A stretch of 64,000 bases of DNA from the NCBI GenBank assembly GCA_052386745.1, contig JBQTJW010000001.1:128846-192845 (forward strand), given 5' to 3'. A model generated the notes under the pieces. That model saw nothing but the letters and a program-made list of their open reading frames with translations. It ran no database searches and was not told the origin of the DNA. Position numbers and translations under genes: made by a program. This stretch comes from Panacagrimonas sp052386745 (GTDB lineage: Bacteria > Pseudomonadota > Gammaproteobacteria > Nevskiales > Nevskiaceae). How positions within the stretch are numbered: position 1 is the stretch's first letter; the number at the start of each line of letters is the position of its first letter. Below, piece after piece: positions 32,401-41,032 of this stretch.

Positions 32401-33331
32401 GCGCTTCGTCCTGGAGGACGCGCAGGGCCAGGTTCTGGCCGATGCCGAATCGCTGGACGCACTGCAACGCGCACAGACCGGCGCCGCCCGCGCGGCGCTG
32501 GCCACCAGCGCGCACGGCGACGAGGCCACCCGGCGCTGGGTGCGCCCGGTGCTCGACTGGGACTTCGGCGACATGCCCGCGCACGTCGAGTTGCCTGGCG
32601 GCGCGCGCGCCTACCCCGCGTTGCAGGCCGGGGAACAGGGCCTGTCGCTCGCCCTGCTGGAATCGCCCGATGCAGCCGGATCGGCCCACGCTGCGGGCGT
32701 GCGCGCGCTGCTGCTGGGGCGTCTGGGCGATCGCCTGCGCGACCTGGCGCGCACAGCCAAGAGCCGGCTCGGCCTGGCGCAGGTGGGCCTGGCGCTGAAC
32801 TCCGAGGACCTGGCCCGCGCCGTGGCCGAACGCGCCGCCGCGCGCGCCTGGCCGCTGGCGCAGATTCGCACCCACGACGCCTTCCAGCAGGCGCTGCAGC
32901 GCCGCGGCGATTTCGGCCGGCTGGCCGCCGGCATGCTGGACGAGGCCTGCGCCTGGCTGCTGGCGGCGGCGGAGCTGCGCAAGCGTCTGCGCGCCCTCGG
33001 CAGCGCCTGGCCGGACGCGCGCGCCGACATCAACGCGCAGCTGGACAGCCTGCTGGCGCCCGGTTTCGTCGGCAGCATTCCCGATGCGCAGTGGCCGCGC
33101 ATCGCCGTGTATCTCAAGGCCATCACCGTCCGCCTGGAGCGGCTACCCAACAAGCCGCAGCGCGACCTGGAGCTGACAGCCCAGATCAGGCCGTTCCTGG
33201 CCCGGCTCCCGTCACCGCAGCACGCGGCGCGCTGGGTCATCGAGGAATGGCGGGTGGCGCAGTTCGCGCAGGAGTTGCGCGCGGAGGGCGCTCCAAGCGC
33301 TGCGAAAGTCGAGGCGGCCTTGAAGGAATGA
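29462..33331 (+). CDS. hrpA: ATP-dependent RNA helicase HrpA
   Basis: A DEAH-box RNA helicase of 1289 residues, close to the E. coli length (1300); family members act in mRNA processing and rescue of stalled ribosomes. Walker A GETGSGKT is at 107-114 and the DEAH box at 204-207 (IIIDEAHERSLN). Motif III SATLD, NVAETSVTVPGIRYVVD and QRAGRCGRVSAGTCVRLY complete the helicase core; HA2, OB-fold and DUF3418 regions follow. The TTG at 29462 lies two bases after the yceH stop; GTG codons at 29474 and 29477 are alternatives. The gene ends 68 bases before the convergent bpt stop. Confidence 0.92.
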   Translation: MAGGVVAGSNALPATGLKELHARLLAAAPHLLARDAHRLARQLPRGAGRSFDGTRFLAELAAALGRKSERDALRPASIQYPEELPVAQARADLLAAIRDHQVLILCGETGSGKTTQLPKLCLELGRGTRGLIGHTQPRRLAARSVAQRIAKELDSPVGGLVGFETRFDRRVSDRSLVKLMTDGILLAELQRDRELLAYDTIIIDEAHERSLNIDFLLGWLKRLLPRRPDLKVIVTSATLDPERLSRHFDGAPVFTVEGRTFPVSIQYRPAADDADAEDAVAEAIDHLWSAGRVGDTLVFLPGEREIHELTRVLAGRFPRAQVLPLYSRLPATQQDRVFGSGGPPRIVLSTNVAETSVTVPGIRYVVDIGTARMSRWSTRLGIQQLHIEAVSQAAANQRAGRCGRVSAGTCVRLYAEDEFAARPLFTDPEVLRANLAGVILQMASLGLGDVDVFPWIESPDSRQVSDGYRLLQTLGALDDDRRLTPLGRDLARLPLDPRVARIALAGRRTACAHEVWVLAAALSVQDPHEVPPDAQEQARQKHAEWRHARSDFLTLLGLWSRWQQWSEGASNRQLRKLCKEHFVSYLRMEEWESVYRQIADLLGERDASGARDARSDLSPNTPEQIEKLYVPLHQALLAGLVDHIGLKLPEKPEYQGPRGRRFKIFPGSKLAKKAPPWLMCAAIVHTSQVFARTVAAIEPEWLSTVAPHLVKRVAQAPEWNSARGEVGCTEHLSIFGLPLGKQVRHYGSIDPAGARQIFLLDGLVRGDIANKPAFLAHNLQLAEDVREKEARLRRPDLLAGEDQLLAFYEARVPAEVFTTAALKRWLHTPGKNHGAALRMREPEVLRDGANADIAAQFPDYLDVAGHRLRLSYAHDPGQVVDGLSVHLPIALLYALPSEPFEWLVPGLLPARIEGLIRTLPQALRRHCVPAADYADALFNSLEPAAGALLPAICTRLKSMTGLELKPEDFAPGKLDAHLRPRFVLEDAQGQVLADAESLDALQRAQTGAARAALATSAHGDEATRRWVRPVLDWDFGDMPAHVELPGGARAYPALQAGEQGLSLALLESPDAAGSAHAAGVRALLLGRLGDRLRDLARTAKSRLGLAQVGLALNSEDLARAVAERAAARAWPLAQIRTHDAFQQALQRRGDFGRLAAGMLDEACAWLLAAAELRKRLRALGSAWPDARADINAQLDSLLAPGFVGSIPDAQWPRIAVYLKAITVRLERLPNKPQRDLELTAQIRPFLARLPSPQHAARWVIEEWRVAQFAQELRAEGAPSAAKVEAALKE

Positions 33332-33399
33332 CGTGCGGCTGAGCGTCCGGCCAGCCCGGGCGAGCGATCCGCTGCAGGAGCTGAGGCGCGGTGCGAGCT

Positions 33400-34107
33400 T
33401 CAGTCCGCGTCTTGGGCGTGCCAGCCGTGGGCGCCCAGAATTTCCATCGGCTGAAACCGGGACTTGTAGTCCATCTTCGGGCTGTCGGGCACCCAGTAGC
33501 CCAGGTAGACGTAGCGCAGGTTCTGCTGGCGGGCCTGCTCGATCTGGCTCAGGACGGCAAAGGTGCCGAGGCTGCGGGCCGATTCGTCGGGGTCAAAAAA
33601 CGTGTAGACCGCCGAGAGGCCCTGCGGGACGCGATCGACCACGGCGCAGGCCAGAAGGCGGCCGCCCAAGCTGAACTCCCAGAACTCGGTGGAGCCCCAG
33701 CCACAGTTGAGAAAGCTGTAGAAGCCCGACTTGTCCTCGGGGTTCATTCCGCCGCCGTGGTGGCGGGCACGCAGGTATCGTTGATACAGGTCGAACTGCG
33801 CGTCGGTGATGTGGCGCTGGATGTGCAGTTCGAGGTCGGCGTTCTTCTTTTCGCACCGTTTCTGCGCCCGGGAAGGGGTGAAGGTGCCGACGGGGATCCT
33901 GGCGGGGATGCACAGGCGGCAGGACTCGCAGCGCGGCCGGTAGACGTGGTTGCCGCCGCGGCGAAAACCCTGTTGCAGCAGGCTTTCGTAGCGTGCCGGG
34001 CTGAGCACGTAGTCCGGGTCGACGAACAGGCTGCGTGCCGAGCGCTCGGGCAGGTAGCCGCAGCTGTGCTCGGTGGAGAGAAACAGGCGGACGCGCTCGC
34101 TGGTCAT
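33400..34107 (-). CDS. bpt: Aspartate/glutamate leucyltransferase (Ate1-like, Bpt)
   Basis: A 235-residue aminoacyl-tRNA-protein transferase that attaches leucine to proteins with N-terminal Asp or Glu, marking them for ClpS/ClpAP. The conserved cysteine arrangement is present: CGYLPERSARSLFVDPD near the N-terminus and RPRCESCRLCIPARI. The C-terminal GNAT-like part has DKSGFYSFL, YTFFDPDESARSLGTFAVL and YVYLGYWVPDSPKMDYK. It overlaps the aat stop by four bases, as in Vibrio, so both N-degron transferases are made from one message. Start ATG at 34107; the open frame continues upstream through aat in another frame but is not coding. Confidence 0.92.
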   Translation of the reverse strand: MTSERVRLFLSTEHSCGYLPERSARSLFVDPDYVLSPARYESLLQQGFRRGGNHVYRPRCESCRLCIPARIPVGTFTPSRAQKRCEKKNADLELHIQRHITDAQFDLYQRYLRARHHGGGMNPEDKSGFYSFLNCGWGSTEFWEFSLGGRLLACAVVDRVPQGLSAVYTFFDPDESARSLGTFAVLSQIEQARQQNLRYVYLGYWVPDSPKMDYKSRFQPMEILGAHGWHAQDAD

Positions 34108-34847
34108 GCGGGCAGATGTACGCGTGGCGACGGGGCAGGGATGTCGATGCACCAGCGGCCGGTACGGGGTGCCTGACCAAGGGCGGCAGTCAGCAGCGAC
34201 TGGAATCGTTCGCGCGAAACGTCCGTGGCCCCCAGGCTGTAAAGGTGGGCAGACCCCACCTGGCAGTCGATCAGCCCGAAGCCCCAGGCACGCAACTGCT
34301 GGCATAGCCAGTAAAGCGCGATCTTGGAGGCATCGGCCTCCCGGCTGAACATGGATTCGCCAAAGAACACGCGCCCCAGCGCAACGCCGTACAGGCCGCC
34401 GATCAGCTTTCCGCCGCGCCAGATTTCCACCGAGTGCGCGTAACCGCGATCGTGCAGCTGGATGTAGGCGTCGCGCATGTCGGGACCCAGCCACGTGCCG
34501 CGGCTGCGGGTGCGCGGGCCGCCGCAATGGGCCAGGACCTCGCCGAACGCCTGATCCAGGGTCACGCCGTAGTCGTGGCGGCGGATCGACCTGGTGAGCG
34601 AGCGGGACAGGTGCAGCGCTTCCGGCAGGAGGACCGCTCGCGGGTCGGGGCTCCACCAGAGGATGGGTTCATCCGGGTTGTACCAGGGGAAAATGCCCTG
34701 CGAATAGGCGCGGATCAGGCGCGGCACGGAAAGGTCGCCGCCGATGGCGAGCAGGCCATTGGGATCGCGCATCGCCAGGTGCGGTGACGGGAACGGCTGC
34801 TGCGGATCGCGTGGATCCAGCCAGTGCAAGCGGATTGGATTATCCAT
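34104..34847 (-). CDS. aat: Leucyl/phenylalanyl-tRNA-protein transferase
   Basis: A 247-residue enzyme that transfers Leu or Phe from tRNA to N-terminal Arg or Lys of proteins, creating N-degrons. Family features are FPSPHLAMRDPNGLLAIGGDLS, GIFPWYNPDEPILWWSPDPRAVL, GTWLGPDMRDAYIQLHDRGYAHSVE and GGLYGVALGRVFFGESMFS. It starts with ATG four bases after the end of the upstream GNAT-like gene and overlaps bpt by four bases. The minus-strand run (unknown small protein, GNAT-like protein, aat, bpt) looks like one operon about 3 kb long. Confidence 0.93.
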   Translation of the reverse strand: MDNPIRLHWLDPRDPQQPFPSPHLAMRDPNGLLAIGGDLSVPRLIRAYSQGIFPWYNPDEPILWWSPDPRAVLLPEALHLSRSLTRSIRRHDYGVTLDQAFGEVLAHCGGPRTRSRGTWLGPDMRDAYIQLHDRGYAHSVEIWRGGKLIGGLYGVALGRVFFGESMFSREADASKIALYWLCQQLRAWGFGLIDCQVGSAHLYSLGATDVSRERFQSLLTAALGQAPRTGRWCIDIPAPSPRVHLPA

Positions 34848-34851
34848 GGCG

Positions 34852-36003
34852 CTAGCCTGCGGTTGACCGCGGGGTGGAGGGCTCCGATCGATAGGCCGTA
34901 TGGTGCATGAATTCGGCGTGCTGCGTGCCTACGGCCGCGCGTTCCCGCGCTAGGTAATCGCCCACCGCCTGGCGCAGCCGGGGGTCGCTCAGCTGGTGGA
35001 ACGAGTGCGTCAGTACGGGCTCGAATCCACGCCCGTGCTTGTGCGCCCCCTGGGTCCCGGCGTCGAACCTGAACAGACCGTCCCGCAGGCAGAGCTCAAT
35101 GCCCTGGTAGTAGCAGCATTCAAAATGCAGGGAGTGGTAATGCGCCTCGGCCCCCCAATGCCGCCCGTAGAGCGTATCGCCCCCCACCACGGTGATCGCC
35201 ACGGCAACGCGCCGGGCCTGGTGCAGCGCGAAGATCAGGCGCACATCCAGCTCGGCGCAGCCGCCGGCGTCGGCAAGAAAATCGCGGGTGAAGTAGGGAG
35301 CCTGCCCGCGTTCCGAGTAGGTGTTTTCGTACAGGCGATAGACCGCATCCCACTCCGGGCCGGAGAGGTCCCGTCCCCGGACGACTTCGAAGGCAATTCC
35401 CGCTTCCGTGACCCGGCGACGCTCGCGCAGCAACTTCTTGCGCCTGTCGCTGCTGAGGCTGGCGACGAACCCGCCCATGTCGCCAAACCCCCGGTCCAGC
35501 CACTGGAACTGCACGTCGTGACGCTCGATGAAATTCCGCTCGCGCAGGAGTCCGGCGCCCGGCGTGTCGACAAACAGGACGTGCAGCGAGGATAACCCCC
35601 GGCTTTCGCTGGCCTGGGCCAGGTACTGCGCCAGGGCTTGGCGGTCAGCTTGCGCAGCGGCACCCAGCCGGGGCCCAGTGGAAGGAACGAAAGGGATCGC
35701 GTTCAGGAGCTTTGGATAGTACGGCCGGCCGATGCGGTGACTGGCGTTGGCCCAGGCGAAATCGAAGACGAACTCGCCGTAGGAGTGATGCTTCAGGTAG
35801 AGCGGCGCCGCCCCGCACACCGCGCCGGACGGGCTTTCCATGAGCAGGTGGCAGGGCTCCCAGCCGGTGGCCTCGGCTGCGCACCCGTGCGATTCCAGGC
35901 GCGACAGCCAGGCATGCCGGGTGAACGGATAGGCGGGTGGGAACTGTGCGTCCCACGTCGCCGCGTCGATCAGCGAAAGGCGGGTGAGGTGCCTGAAGCC
36001 CAC
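34852..36003 (-). CDS. DUF482-family GNAT-like acetyltransferase
   Basis: A 383-residue protein of the DUF482/COG3146 group, related to FemAB-like and GNAT acyltransferases and sometimes labelled as peptidoglycan-related. Family-type segments are YPFTRHAWLSRLESHGCAAE at the start, YGEFVFDFAWANA, YYPKLLNAIPFVPSTGPRL, and a C-terminal GNAT-like part with YGRHWGA, HFECCYYQGIELCL and GAQGAHKHGRGFEP-type residues. The substrate is unknown. The only plausible start is GTG at 36003, 36 bases after the preceding gene. Lying directly upstream of aat and bpt, it might share the aminoacyl-tRNA-dependent chemistry of the FemAB/Aat superfamily; that is inference. Confidence 0.78.
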   Translation of the reverse strand: MGFRHLTRLSLIDAATWDAQFPPAYPFTRHAWLSRLESHGCAAEATGWEPCHLLMESPSGAVCGAAPLYLKHHSYGEFVFDFAWANASHRIGRPYYPKLLNAIPFVPSTGPRLGAAAQADRQALAQYLAQASESRGLSSLHVLFVDTPGAGLLRERNFIERHDVQFQWLDRGFGDMGGFVASLSSDRRKKLLRERRRVTEAGIAFEVVRGRDLSGPEWDAVYRLYENTYSERGQAPYFTRDFLADAGGCAELDVRLIFALHQARRVAVAITVVGGDTLYGRHWGAEAHYHSLHFECCYYQGIELCLRDGLFRFDAGTQGAHKHGRGFEPVLTHSFHQLSDPRLRQAVGDYLARERAAVGTQHAEFMHHTAYRSEPSTPRSTAG

Positions 36004-36039
36004 TCGCGAGCGGCGTGCCGGACTTAAACCCCGGAACGT

Positions 36040-36372
36040 TCAGTGAAAAGTCGGCGCAACGCTGGGAATGTTCCTGATGGCCCACTGCACCACCGCATCA
36101 TGTTCGAACCGGCTCACCTGCTCTTCGGGTGAAGGCGGGGAGGCCTTGGTCATCTTGCCGTCGTGATCAAACTGGATGCTGGCAGCAGCCGTCTGGATCT
36201 TGAGGTCGGCGCTGGTTTCGTCATCCATCGACACCTGCACCTGGAGGTAACGAACCCGGCTGTCGGCAAACTCGGGCAGGCAATCGGCACCGGCGGCAAT
36301 CAGTGCCGCCCGCTTTGCGGTAAATTCGTGGATTCCGCCTTCCCGGGTAAGAACGAAATGTCGAACGTTCAT
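36040..36372 (-). CDS. Small conserved-looking protein of unknown function
   Basis: A 110-residue soluble protein that I do not recognise with certainty. It begins with RHFVLTREGGIHEF, carries VRYLQVQVSMDDE and a strand-rich middle (ADLKIQTAAASIQFDHDG), and ends in FEHDAVVQWAIRNIPSVAPTFH. The ATG at 36372 has GGAG seven bases upstream; an ATG one codon before is possible, and the much longer open frame back to 36729 runs opposite ftsK. There is no signal peptide or membrane segment. It is the first gene of the minus-strand run leading to aat and bpt and is divergent from ftsK. Confidence 0.65.
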   Translation of the reverse strand: MNVRHFVLTREGGIHEFTAKRAALIAAGADCLPEFADSRVRYLQVQVSMDDETSADLKIQTAAASIQFDHDGKMTKASPPSPEEQVSRFEHDAVVQWAIRNIPSVAPTFH

Positions 36373-36453
36373 CATCGATCTCCGACTGTCGTCGAAATTA
36401 GAGTAACTTGACCCCTTGAGTGTGTCTTTTCCGGCGGATTTCAAGGTTTGCAT

Positions 36454-36462
36454 TGATATACT
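36454..36462 (+). promoter_or_regulatory. Extended -10 promoter candidate for ftsK
   Basis: TGATATACT fits an extended -10 (TGnTATAAT with one mismatch) 83 bases before the ftsK TTG start. No good -35 hexamer is seen at the expected distance, which is tolerated by extended -10 promoters. Confidence 0.4.
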
Positions 36463-36544
36463 GGTGACCGCTGACCCGTCCGTTTGAACGTCTGTCCGCC
36501 GCGTCCTGGACCCTGCCATCAGCGCTGATTCAACTTCTTTTCCC

Positions 36545-38992
36545 TTGAGCAAAAGCAAAACGCAGGCCACGACCCCCACAGGTGAATCGGGCTGGCTGGA
36601 GCGTCTGCCCCGCGAAGCCGTGCTCCTGGCATCTGCGGGCTTCACGCTCTTCCTCCTTGTGGCGCTGATCAGTTTCAGCCCCGACGATCCCGGCTGGAGT
36701 TCCTCGGGAACCGGCGAGCCTGTATCCAACCTGGTGGGTCCCGTGGGCGCCTGGACGGCGGATGTCCTGCTCAGCCTCTTCGGCTACGTTGCGTTCCTGG
36801 TCCCCTGGGGCGTGGGCTTGGGAGGTCTAAGGATCTACCGCGGCGCAGGCGCGCCCACCGGCATTCCGGGTGCCATCCGGGTCGGCGCCTGGGTGGTGAT
36901 GCTGGCGGCGCTGGCCGCACTCTGCGCGCTGCATGCGCGGGTCTGGACGTCCTTTCCGCCCCAGGGCGGCGGAGGCATTCTCGGGCAGATCATCGCGGGC
37001 TTGTTCCTGAAAGCGCTCAAGCCCATCGGCGCCACGCTGGGACTATCGACGCTGATCCTCGCGGCGGCCCCGCTGGGCCTGACGTTCTCTTGGATCGCAG
37101 TGGTGGATCGCGTCGGAGGATGGGCGCTGACCATGGTCCGGCGTATCGGCAGCTTGCGGGACAAGCCTGATCCCGAGCCCGATCAGGTTCCGCCCGATCG
37201 GGCCGAGCCTCTGCTGGACACGTCCGCGCGGCCGGCCCGAAAGCCGGGCACTGCCCGTCGCAAGGTCCCCGATTCCGCCCTTGCGCTGTCCGGGATCGAG
37301 GAGGCCATGCCACAGATTCCGCTCGAAGTCGTAGCCGCGGCGGACGAGATAATCCCGACCGGAAAGCCGCGCCTGGCAGCCGCGGCCCCGGACCTCGACC
37401 TGTCGAGTGAGCCGGGGGAGCAGGCCGCCAGGCCACCGCCAACGGTCCGGCGGTCCATTTTCCCGGGGTCGAGTTCCATGCCATACAGGGACGATCCCCT
37501 GCCGCCCGTGGACCTGCTCGATCCGGCCCGAGTCGCCAGCGGCAAGCGCTTTTCCAGCGAGGAACTCGAGCGCCTGTCCCGGGAAGTGGAGCGGCATCTC
37601 GCCGATTTCGGCATCAAGATCCAGGTGGTTGCGGCCACGCCGGGGCCGGTCATCACGCGCTTCGAGTTGCAGCCGGCGCCTGGCGTGAAGGGGGCGCAGA
37701 TCACCGGTCTGTCGAACGACCTGGCGCGCTCCCTGTCGGTTTCGCGCGTGCGCGTGATCGAGGTGATCGAAGGCAAGCCTTACGTGGGCCTGGAAATTCC
37801 GAACCAGAAGCGCGACATGGTGGCCCTGCGCGAGATGCTGGAGTCCGCCTCGTACCGGAACGCGGCTTCGCCGCTGTCGCTCGCGCTCGGGAAGGACATT
37901 GCCGGCAACCCGGTGACGGTCGACCTGGGCAAGATGCCGCACCTGCTGGTGGCGGGCACCACCGGCGCGGGCAAGTCGGTGGCGATCAACGTGATGATCC
38001 TGTCGATGCTGTACAAGGCCACGCGCGAGCAGGTGCGATTTATCTTCATCGACCCCAAGATGCTGGAACTCTCGGTGTATGCCGACATTCCGCACCTGCT
38101 GACACCCGTGGTCACCGACATGAAGGACGCGGCCAACGCGCTGCGCTGGTGCGTTGCGGAAATGGAGCGGCGATATCGCCTGATGACGCAGCTGGGGGTG
38201 CGCAACCTGGCGGGTCTCAACAAGAAGATCGAGGATGCCACGGCCAGTGGCGAGCCCATCCGGATTCCCGGGGCCGAACCCGAGCTGTTCGACGCCGAGG
38301 GCGCGGCAGTCCCAGCGACCGGGCATGCGCTCGACACCGTTCCGCACATCGTGGTGGTGATCGACGAACTGGCCGACATGATGATGGTGGTCGGCAAGAA
38401 GGTGGAGGAGCTGATCGCGCGCCTGGCGCAGAAGGCCCGTGCCGCGGGCATCCACCTGATCGTGGCCACGCAGCGGCCGAGCGTGGACGTCATCACCGGC
38501 CTCATCAAGGCCAACATACCTTCGCGCATTGCCTTCCAGGTGGCGTCGCGGGTGGATTCCCGCACGATTCTCGACCAGCAGGGCGCGGAAGCCCTGCTGG
38601 GGCACGGGGACATGCTGTACCGGCCGATCGGTGCGTCCATCGTCGCTCGTCTGCACGGCGCCTTCGTGGACGACCACGAGGTTCACAAGGTGGTGGCCTA
38701 CCTCAAGCAGGTAGCGCCGACCGACTACATCGACGACATCTGCGCCGACGAACCGCAGGCCAGTGCCGGCGGTGAAAGCGCAGGCGACGCGGAAGCGGAT
38801 CCGCTTTACGATCAGGCTGTTGCCCTAGTTATCGAAACGCGCAAGGCGTCGGTATCGTGGGTTCAGCGACGCCTCAAGATCGGCTACAACCGCGCGGCGC
38901 GCATGGTGGAGCAGATGGAGGCTGCAGGGCTGGTCGGGCCCAGCGGTCCCGGCGGCAACCGGGACATCCTGGCGCCGGGCGGGCGGGAGTGA
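36545..38992 (+). CDS. ftsK: DNA translocase FtsK
   Basis: An 815-residue septal DNA translocase that coordinates chromosome dimer resolution with division. N-terminal hydrophobic segments at about residues 26-47, 70-95, 108-130 and 150-178 anchor it in the inner membrane. A short Pro/acidic linker (about 215-315) leads to the motor: Walker A GTTGAGKS at 471-478, FIFIDPKMLELSVY, and Walker B VVVIDELADMMMV. The last 65 residues form the winged-helix gamma domain (YDQAVALVIETRKASVSWVQRRLKIGYNRAARM). TTG at 36545 is the only start giving a complete N-terminus. ftsK-lolA-rarA-serS is classical gammaproteobacterial synteny. Confidence 0.95.
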   Translation: MSKSKTQATTPTGESGWLERLPREAVLLASAGFTLFLLVALISFSPDDPGWSSSGTGEPVSNLVGPVGAWTADVLLSLFGYVAFLVPWGVGLGGLRIYRGAGAPTGIPGAIRVGAWVVMLAALAALCALHARVWTSFPPQGGGGILGQIIAGLFLKALKPIGATLGLSTLILAAAPLGLTFSWIAVVDRVGGWALTMVRRIGSLRDKPDPEPDQVPPDRAEPLLDTSARPARKPGTARRKVPDSALALSGIEEAMPQIPLEVVAAADEIIPTGKPRLAAAAPDLDLSSEPGEQAARPPPTVRRSIFPGSSSMPYRDDPLPPVDLLDPARVASGKRFSSEELERLSREVERHLADFGIKIQVVAATPGPVITRFELQPAPGVKGAQITGLSNDLARSLSVSRVRVIEVIEGKPYVGLEIPNQKRDMVALREMLESASYRNAASPLSLALGKDIAGNPVTVDLGKMPHLLVAGTTGAGKSVAINVMILSMLYKATREQVRFIFIDPKMLELSVYADIPHLLTPVVTDMKDAANALRWCVAEMERRYRLMTQLGVRNLAGLNKKIEDATASGEPIRIPGAEPELFDAEGAAVPATGHALDTVPHIVVVIDELADMMMVVGKKVEELIARLAQKARAAGIHLIVATQRPSVDVITGLIKANIPSRIAFQVASRVDSRTILDQQGAEALLGHGDMLYRPIGASIVARLHGAFVDDHEVHKVVAYLKQVAPTDYIDDICADEPQASAGGESAGDAEADPLYDQAVALVIETRKASVSWVQRRLKIGYNRAARMVEQMEAAGLVGPSGPGGNRDILAPGGRE

Positions 38993-39071
38993 AGGATTCA
39001 CGGCTCAGCCGGCGTTCGGTGCGCGCCCGCCACACTGGCGTCGTCGTACACGCGCAGGTCATCCCATTCCA

Positions 39072-39743
39072 ATGAAATCCAAGGCGACAAGGGCGGCATC
39101 GTTTTCATCGTCCACCGCAAGGCTGATCGCGTCGGCGGCGATCGGGTTTGCGGTGGTCACCACCGCACAGGGCGCGACGGCCGAGGAGGAACTTCGCCAA
39201 TTCGTTGAAAACGTTCGCACGCTCAGCGGGCGCTTTTCCCAGACCCAGACCGACGAGCACGCCGAGCTCCTGTCTTCCGGCTCGGGGACGGTCGCCATTT
39301 CGCGCCCGGGGCGGTTCCGCTGGGCCTACGAAAAACCCTACGCGCAGCTGATGGTCTGCGACGGCCAGCGAATCTGGGCCTACGATCCGGACATTGCCCA
39401 GGTGTCGGTGCGCCCTGCGGGCGAGGCCCTGGCCGGAACCCCGGCCGAGTTGCTGGCCCAGAAGTCTCGCCTGGCGGAGACCTTCCGCATCGAAGACCGG
39501 GGAGAGGAGCGGGGCATGCGCGCGGTGCACCTGGAGCCGCGGCAGGCGGAGAACGATTTCAAGTCGATCGACCTGTGGCTCCGGAACGGCGTGCCGCAGC
39601 GCCTGCGCTTCTCCGATCCGCTGGGCGGCACCACCGAAGTAGAATTGCGCGACCTGAAGGTCAACCTGGCGATCGACGACAAGGAATTCCGCTTCGTTCC
39701 ACCCAAAGGGGTGGAGGTGGTCGAGGGAGGTGAGAGCCGGTGA
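39072..39743 (+). CDS. lolA: Outer-membrane lipoprotein carrier LolA
   Basis: A 223-residue periplasmic chaperone that carries lipoproteins from the LolCDE complex to LolB. Residues 1-37 look like a signal peptide with a rather long polar n-region, a weak hydrophobic stretch (LIASAAIGFAVVTTAQG) and cleavage near ATA. Family features in the mature part are FVENVRTLSGRFSQTQ, GTVAISRPGRFRWAYEKPYAQLMVCDGQRIW, YDPDIAQVSVR and DLWLRNGVPQRLRFSDPLGGTTEVEL. It starts 80 bases after ftsK and overlaps the rarA start by four bases (GTGA). Confidence 0.92.
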   Translation: MKSKATRAASFSSSTARLIASAAIGFAVVTTAQGATAEEELRQFVENVRTLSGRFSQTQTDEHAELLSSGSGTVAISRPGRFRWAYEKPYAQLMVCDGQRIWAYDPDIAQVSVRPAGEALAGTPAELLAQKSRLAETFRIEDRGEERGMRAVHLEPRQAENDFKSIDLWLRNGVPQRLRFSDPLGGTTEVELRDLKVNLAIDDKEFRFVPPKGVEVVEGGESR

Positions 39744-41032
39744 ATCTCCACGCGCCGCTTGCCGAACGCATGCGGCCGAGGTCGCTGGACGAGGTCGTTG
39801 GCCAGGATCATCTGCTGGCGCCGAACGCGCCGCTGCGCAGCATGCTCGAGGCCGGCAGGATTCCATCGCTGGTTTTATGGGGCCCACCCGGTGTCGGCAA
39901 GACCACGCTGGCGCGCCTGATCGCAAGACACGTGGATGCGCAGTTCCTGAGCCTGTCCGCGGTGCTCGCCGGCATCAAGGAGATTCGCGAATCGGTTGCC
40001 TGCGCGCAGGCCGAAGCATCGGCGTTGACGGGCAGGCGAACGGTCCTGTTCATCGACGAGATTCACCGGTTCAACAAGTCGCAGCAGGATGCCTTGTTGC
40101 CGTTCGTGGAGGACGGCACCCTGGTCCTGGTGGGCGCCACCACCGAGAATCCGAGCTTCGAACTCAACGGCGCGCTGCTGTCGCGCCTGCGCGTGCTGGT
40201 CCTGCGGCCGCTGGACACTGGGGCCACGCTGGCCCTGTTGCACCGAGCCCTGCAGGATGCCGAGCGCGGCCTGGGATCGAGCACCGAGGCGGTGCCTGAA
40301 AGCTGGCTCTTGCGCATCGCCGAATCAGCCGACGGCGACGCGCGCCGCGCCCTGATCCTGCTGGACACGGCGGTGGAGTTGTCGCGCGCATCCGACGTCC
40401 GCGACGATGCCCTGCTCGAAAAGCTCATCGGTCGCGGCCTCCGCCGCTTCGACAAGCAGGGCGAGAATTTCTACGACCAGATTTCCGCGCTGCACAAGTC
40501 GGTGCGCGGAAGCGACCCGGATGCGGCCCTGTACTGGTTCGCGCGCATGATCGACGGCGGCTGCGATCCGCGCTACATCGCCCGCCGGGTCGCGCGCATG
40601 GCGTTCGAGGACATTGGCCTCGCCGAGCCTGGAGCGTTGCGGCTGTGCCTGGATGCCTGGGACGCGTACGAGCGGCTGGGCAGCCCGGAAGGCGAGCTGG
40701 CCATCGCCCAGGCCGTGGTCTACCTGGCCGGCGTTCCGAAGAGCAACGCCGTGTACAAGGCATACACGGCCGCCCGCACGGCGGTCGAGCAGCACGGCAC
40801 GCTCGAGGTGCCGCTGCATCTCCGCAATGCGCCGACCCGACTCATGAAAGATCTTGGCTACGGACGCGATTACCGCTACGACCACGACGAGGCGGACGCG
40901 CATGCCCGCGGCCAGCAGTTCCTGCCTTCACAACTGATGGGGGCGAGGTTCTACGAGCCCACGGCGAATGGTCTGGAGGGGCGGATCGCGGAACGTCTGG
41001 AACGGCTTCGCGGAAAGCGGGAAGGGACATGA
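39740..41032 (+). CDS. rarA: Replication-associated recombination protein RarA (MgsA)
   Basis: A 430-residue AAA+ ATPase that acts at stalled replication forks and resembles clamp-loader subunits. PLAERMRPRSLDEVVGQDHLL opens the protein; Walker A GPPGVGKT is at 48-55, Walker B is LFIDEIHRFNKSQQDALLP, sensor 1 ATTENPSFELNGALLSR follows, and the C-terminal MgsA domain includes LYWFARMIDGGCDPRYIARR and FEDIGLAEP. The GTG at 39740 overlaps the lolA stop; the stop overlaps the crcB ATG. The order matches that of other gammaproteobacteria. Confidence 0.94.
   Translation: MNLHAPLAERMRPRSLDEVVGQDHLLAPNAPLRSMLEAGRIPSLVLWGPPGVGKTTLARLIARHVDAQFLSLSAVLAGIKEIRESVACAQAEASALTGRRTVLFIDEIHRFNKSQQDALLPFVEDGTLVLVGATTENPSFELNGALLSRLRVLVLRPLDTGATLALLHRALQDAERGLGSSTEAVPESWLLRIAESADGDARRALILLDTAVELSRASDVRDDALLEKLIGRGLRRFDKQGENFYDQISALHKSVRGSDPDAALYWFARMIDGGCDPRYIARRVARMAFEDIGLAEPGALRLCLDAWDAYERLGSPEGELAIAQAVVYLAGVPKSNAVYKAYTAARTAVEQHGTLEVPLHLRNAPTRLMKDLGYGRDYRYDHDEADAHARGQQFLPSQLMGARFYEPTANGLEGRIAERLERLRGKREGT

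Noticed and set aside
29456..32875. 1139-codon minus-strand frame opposite hrpA
   Set aside because: Same high-GC shadow effect; hrpA motifs are intact on the other strand and the antisense product shows no domain.
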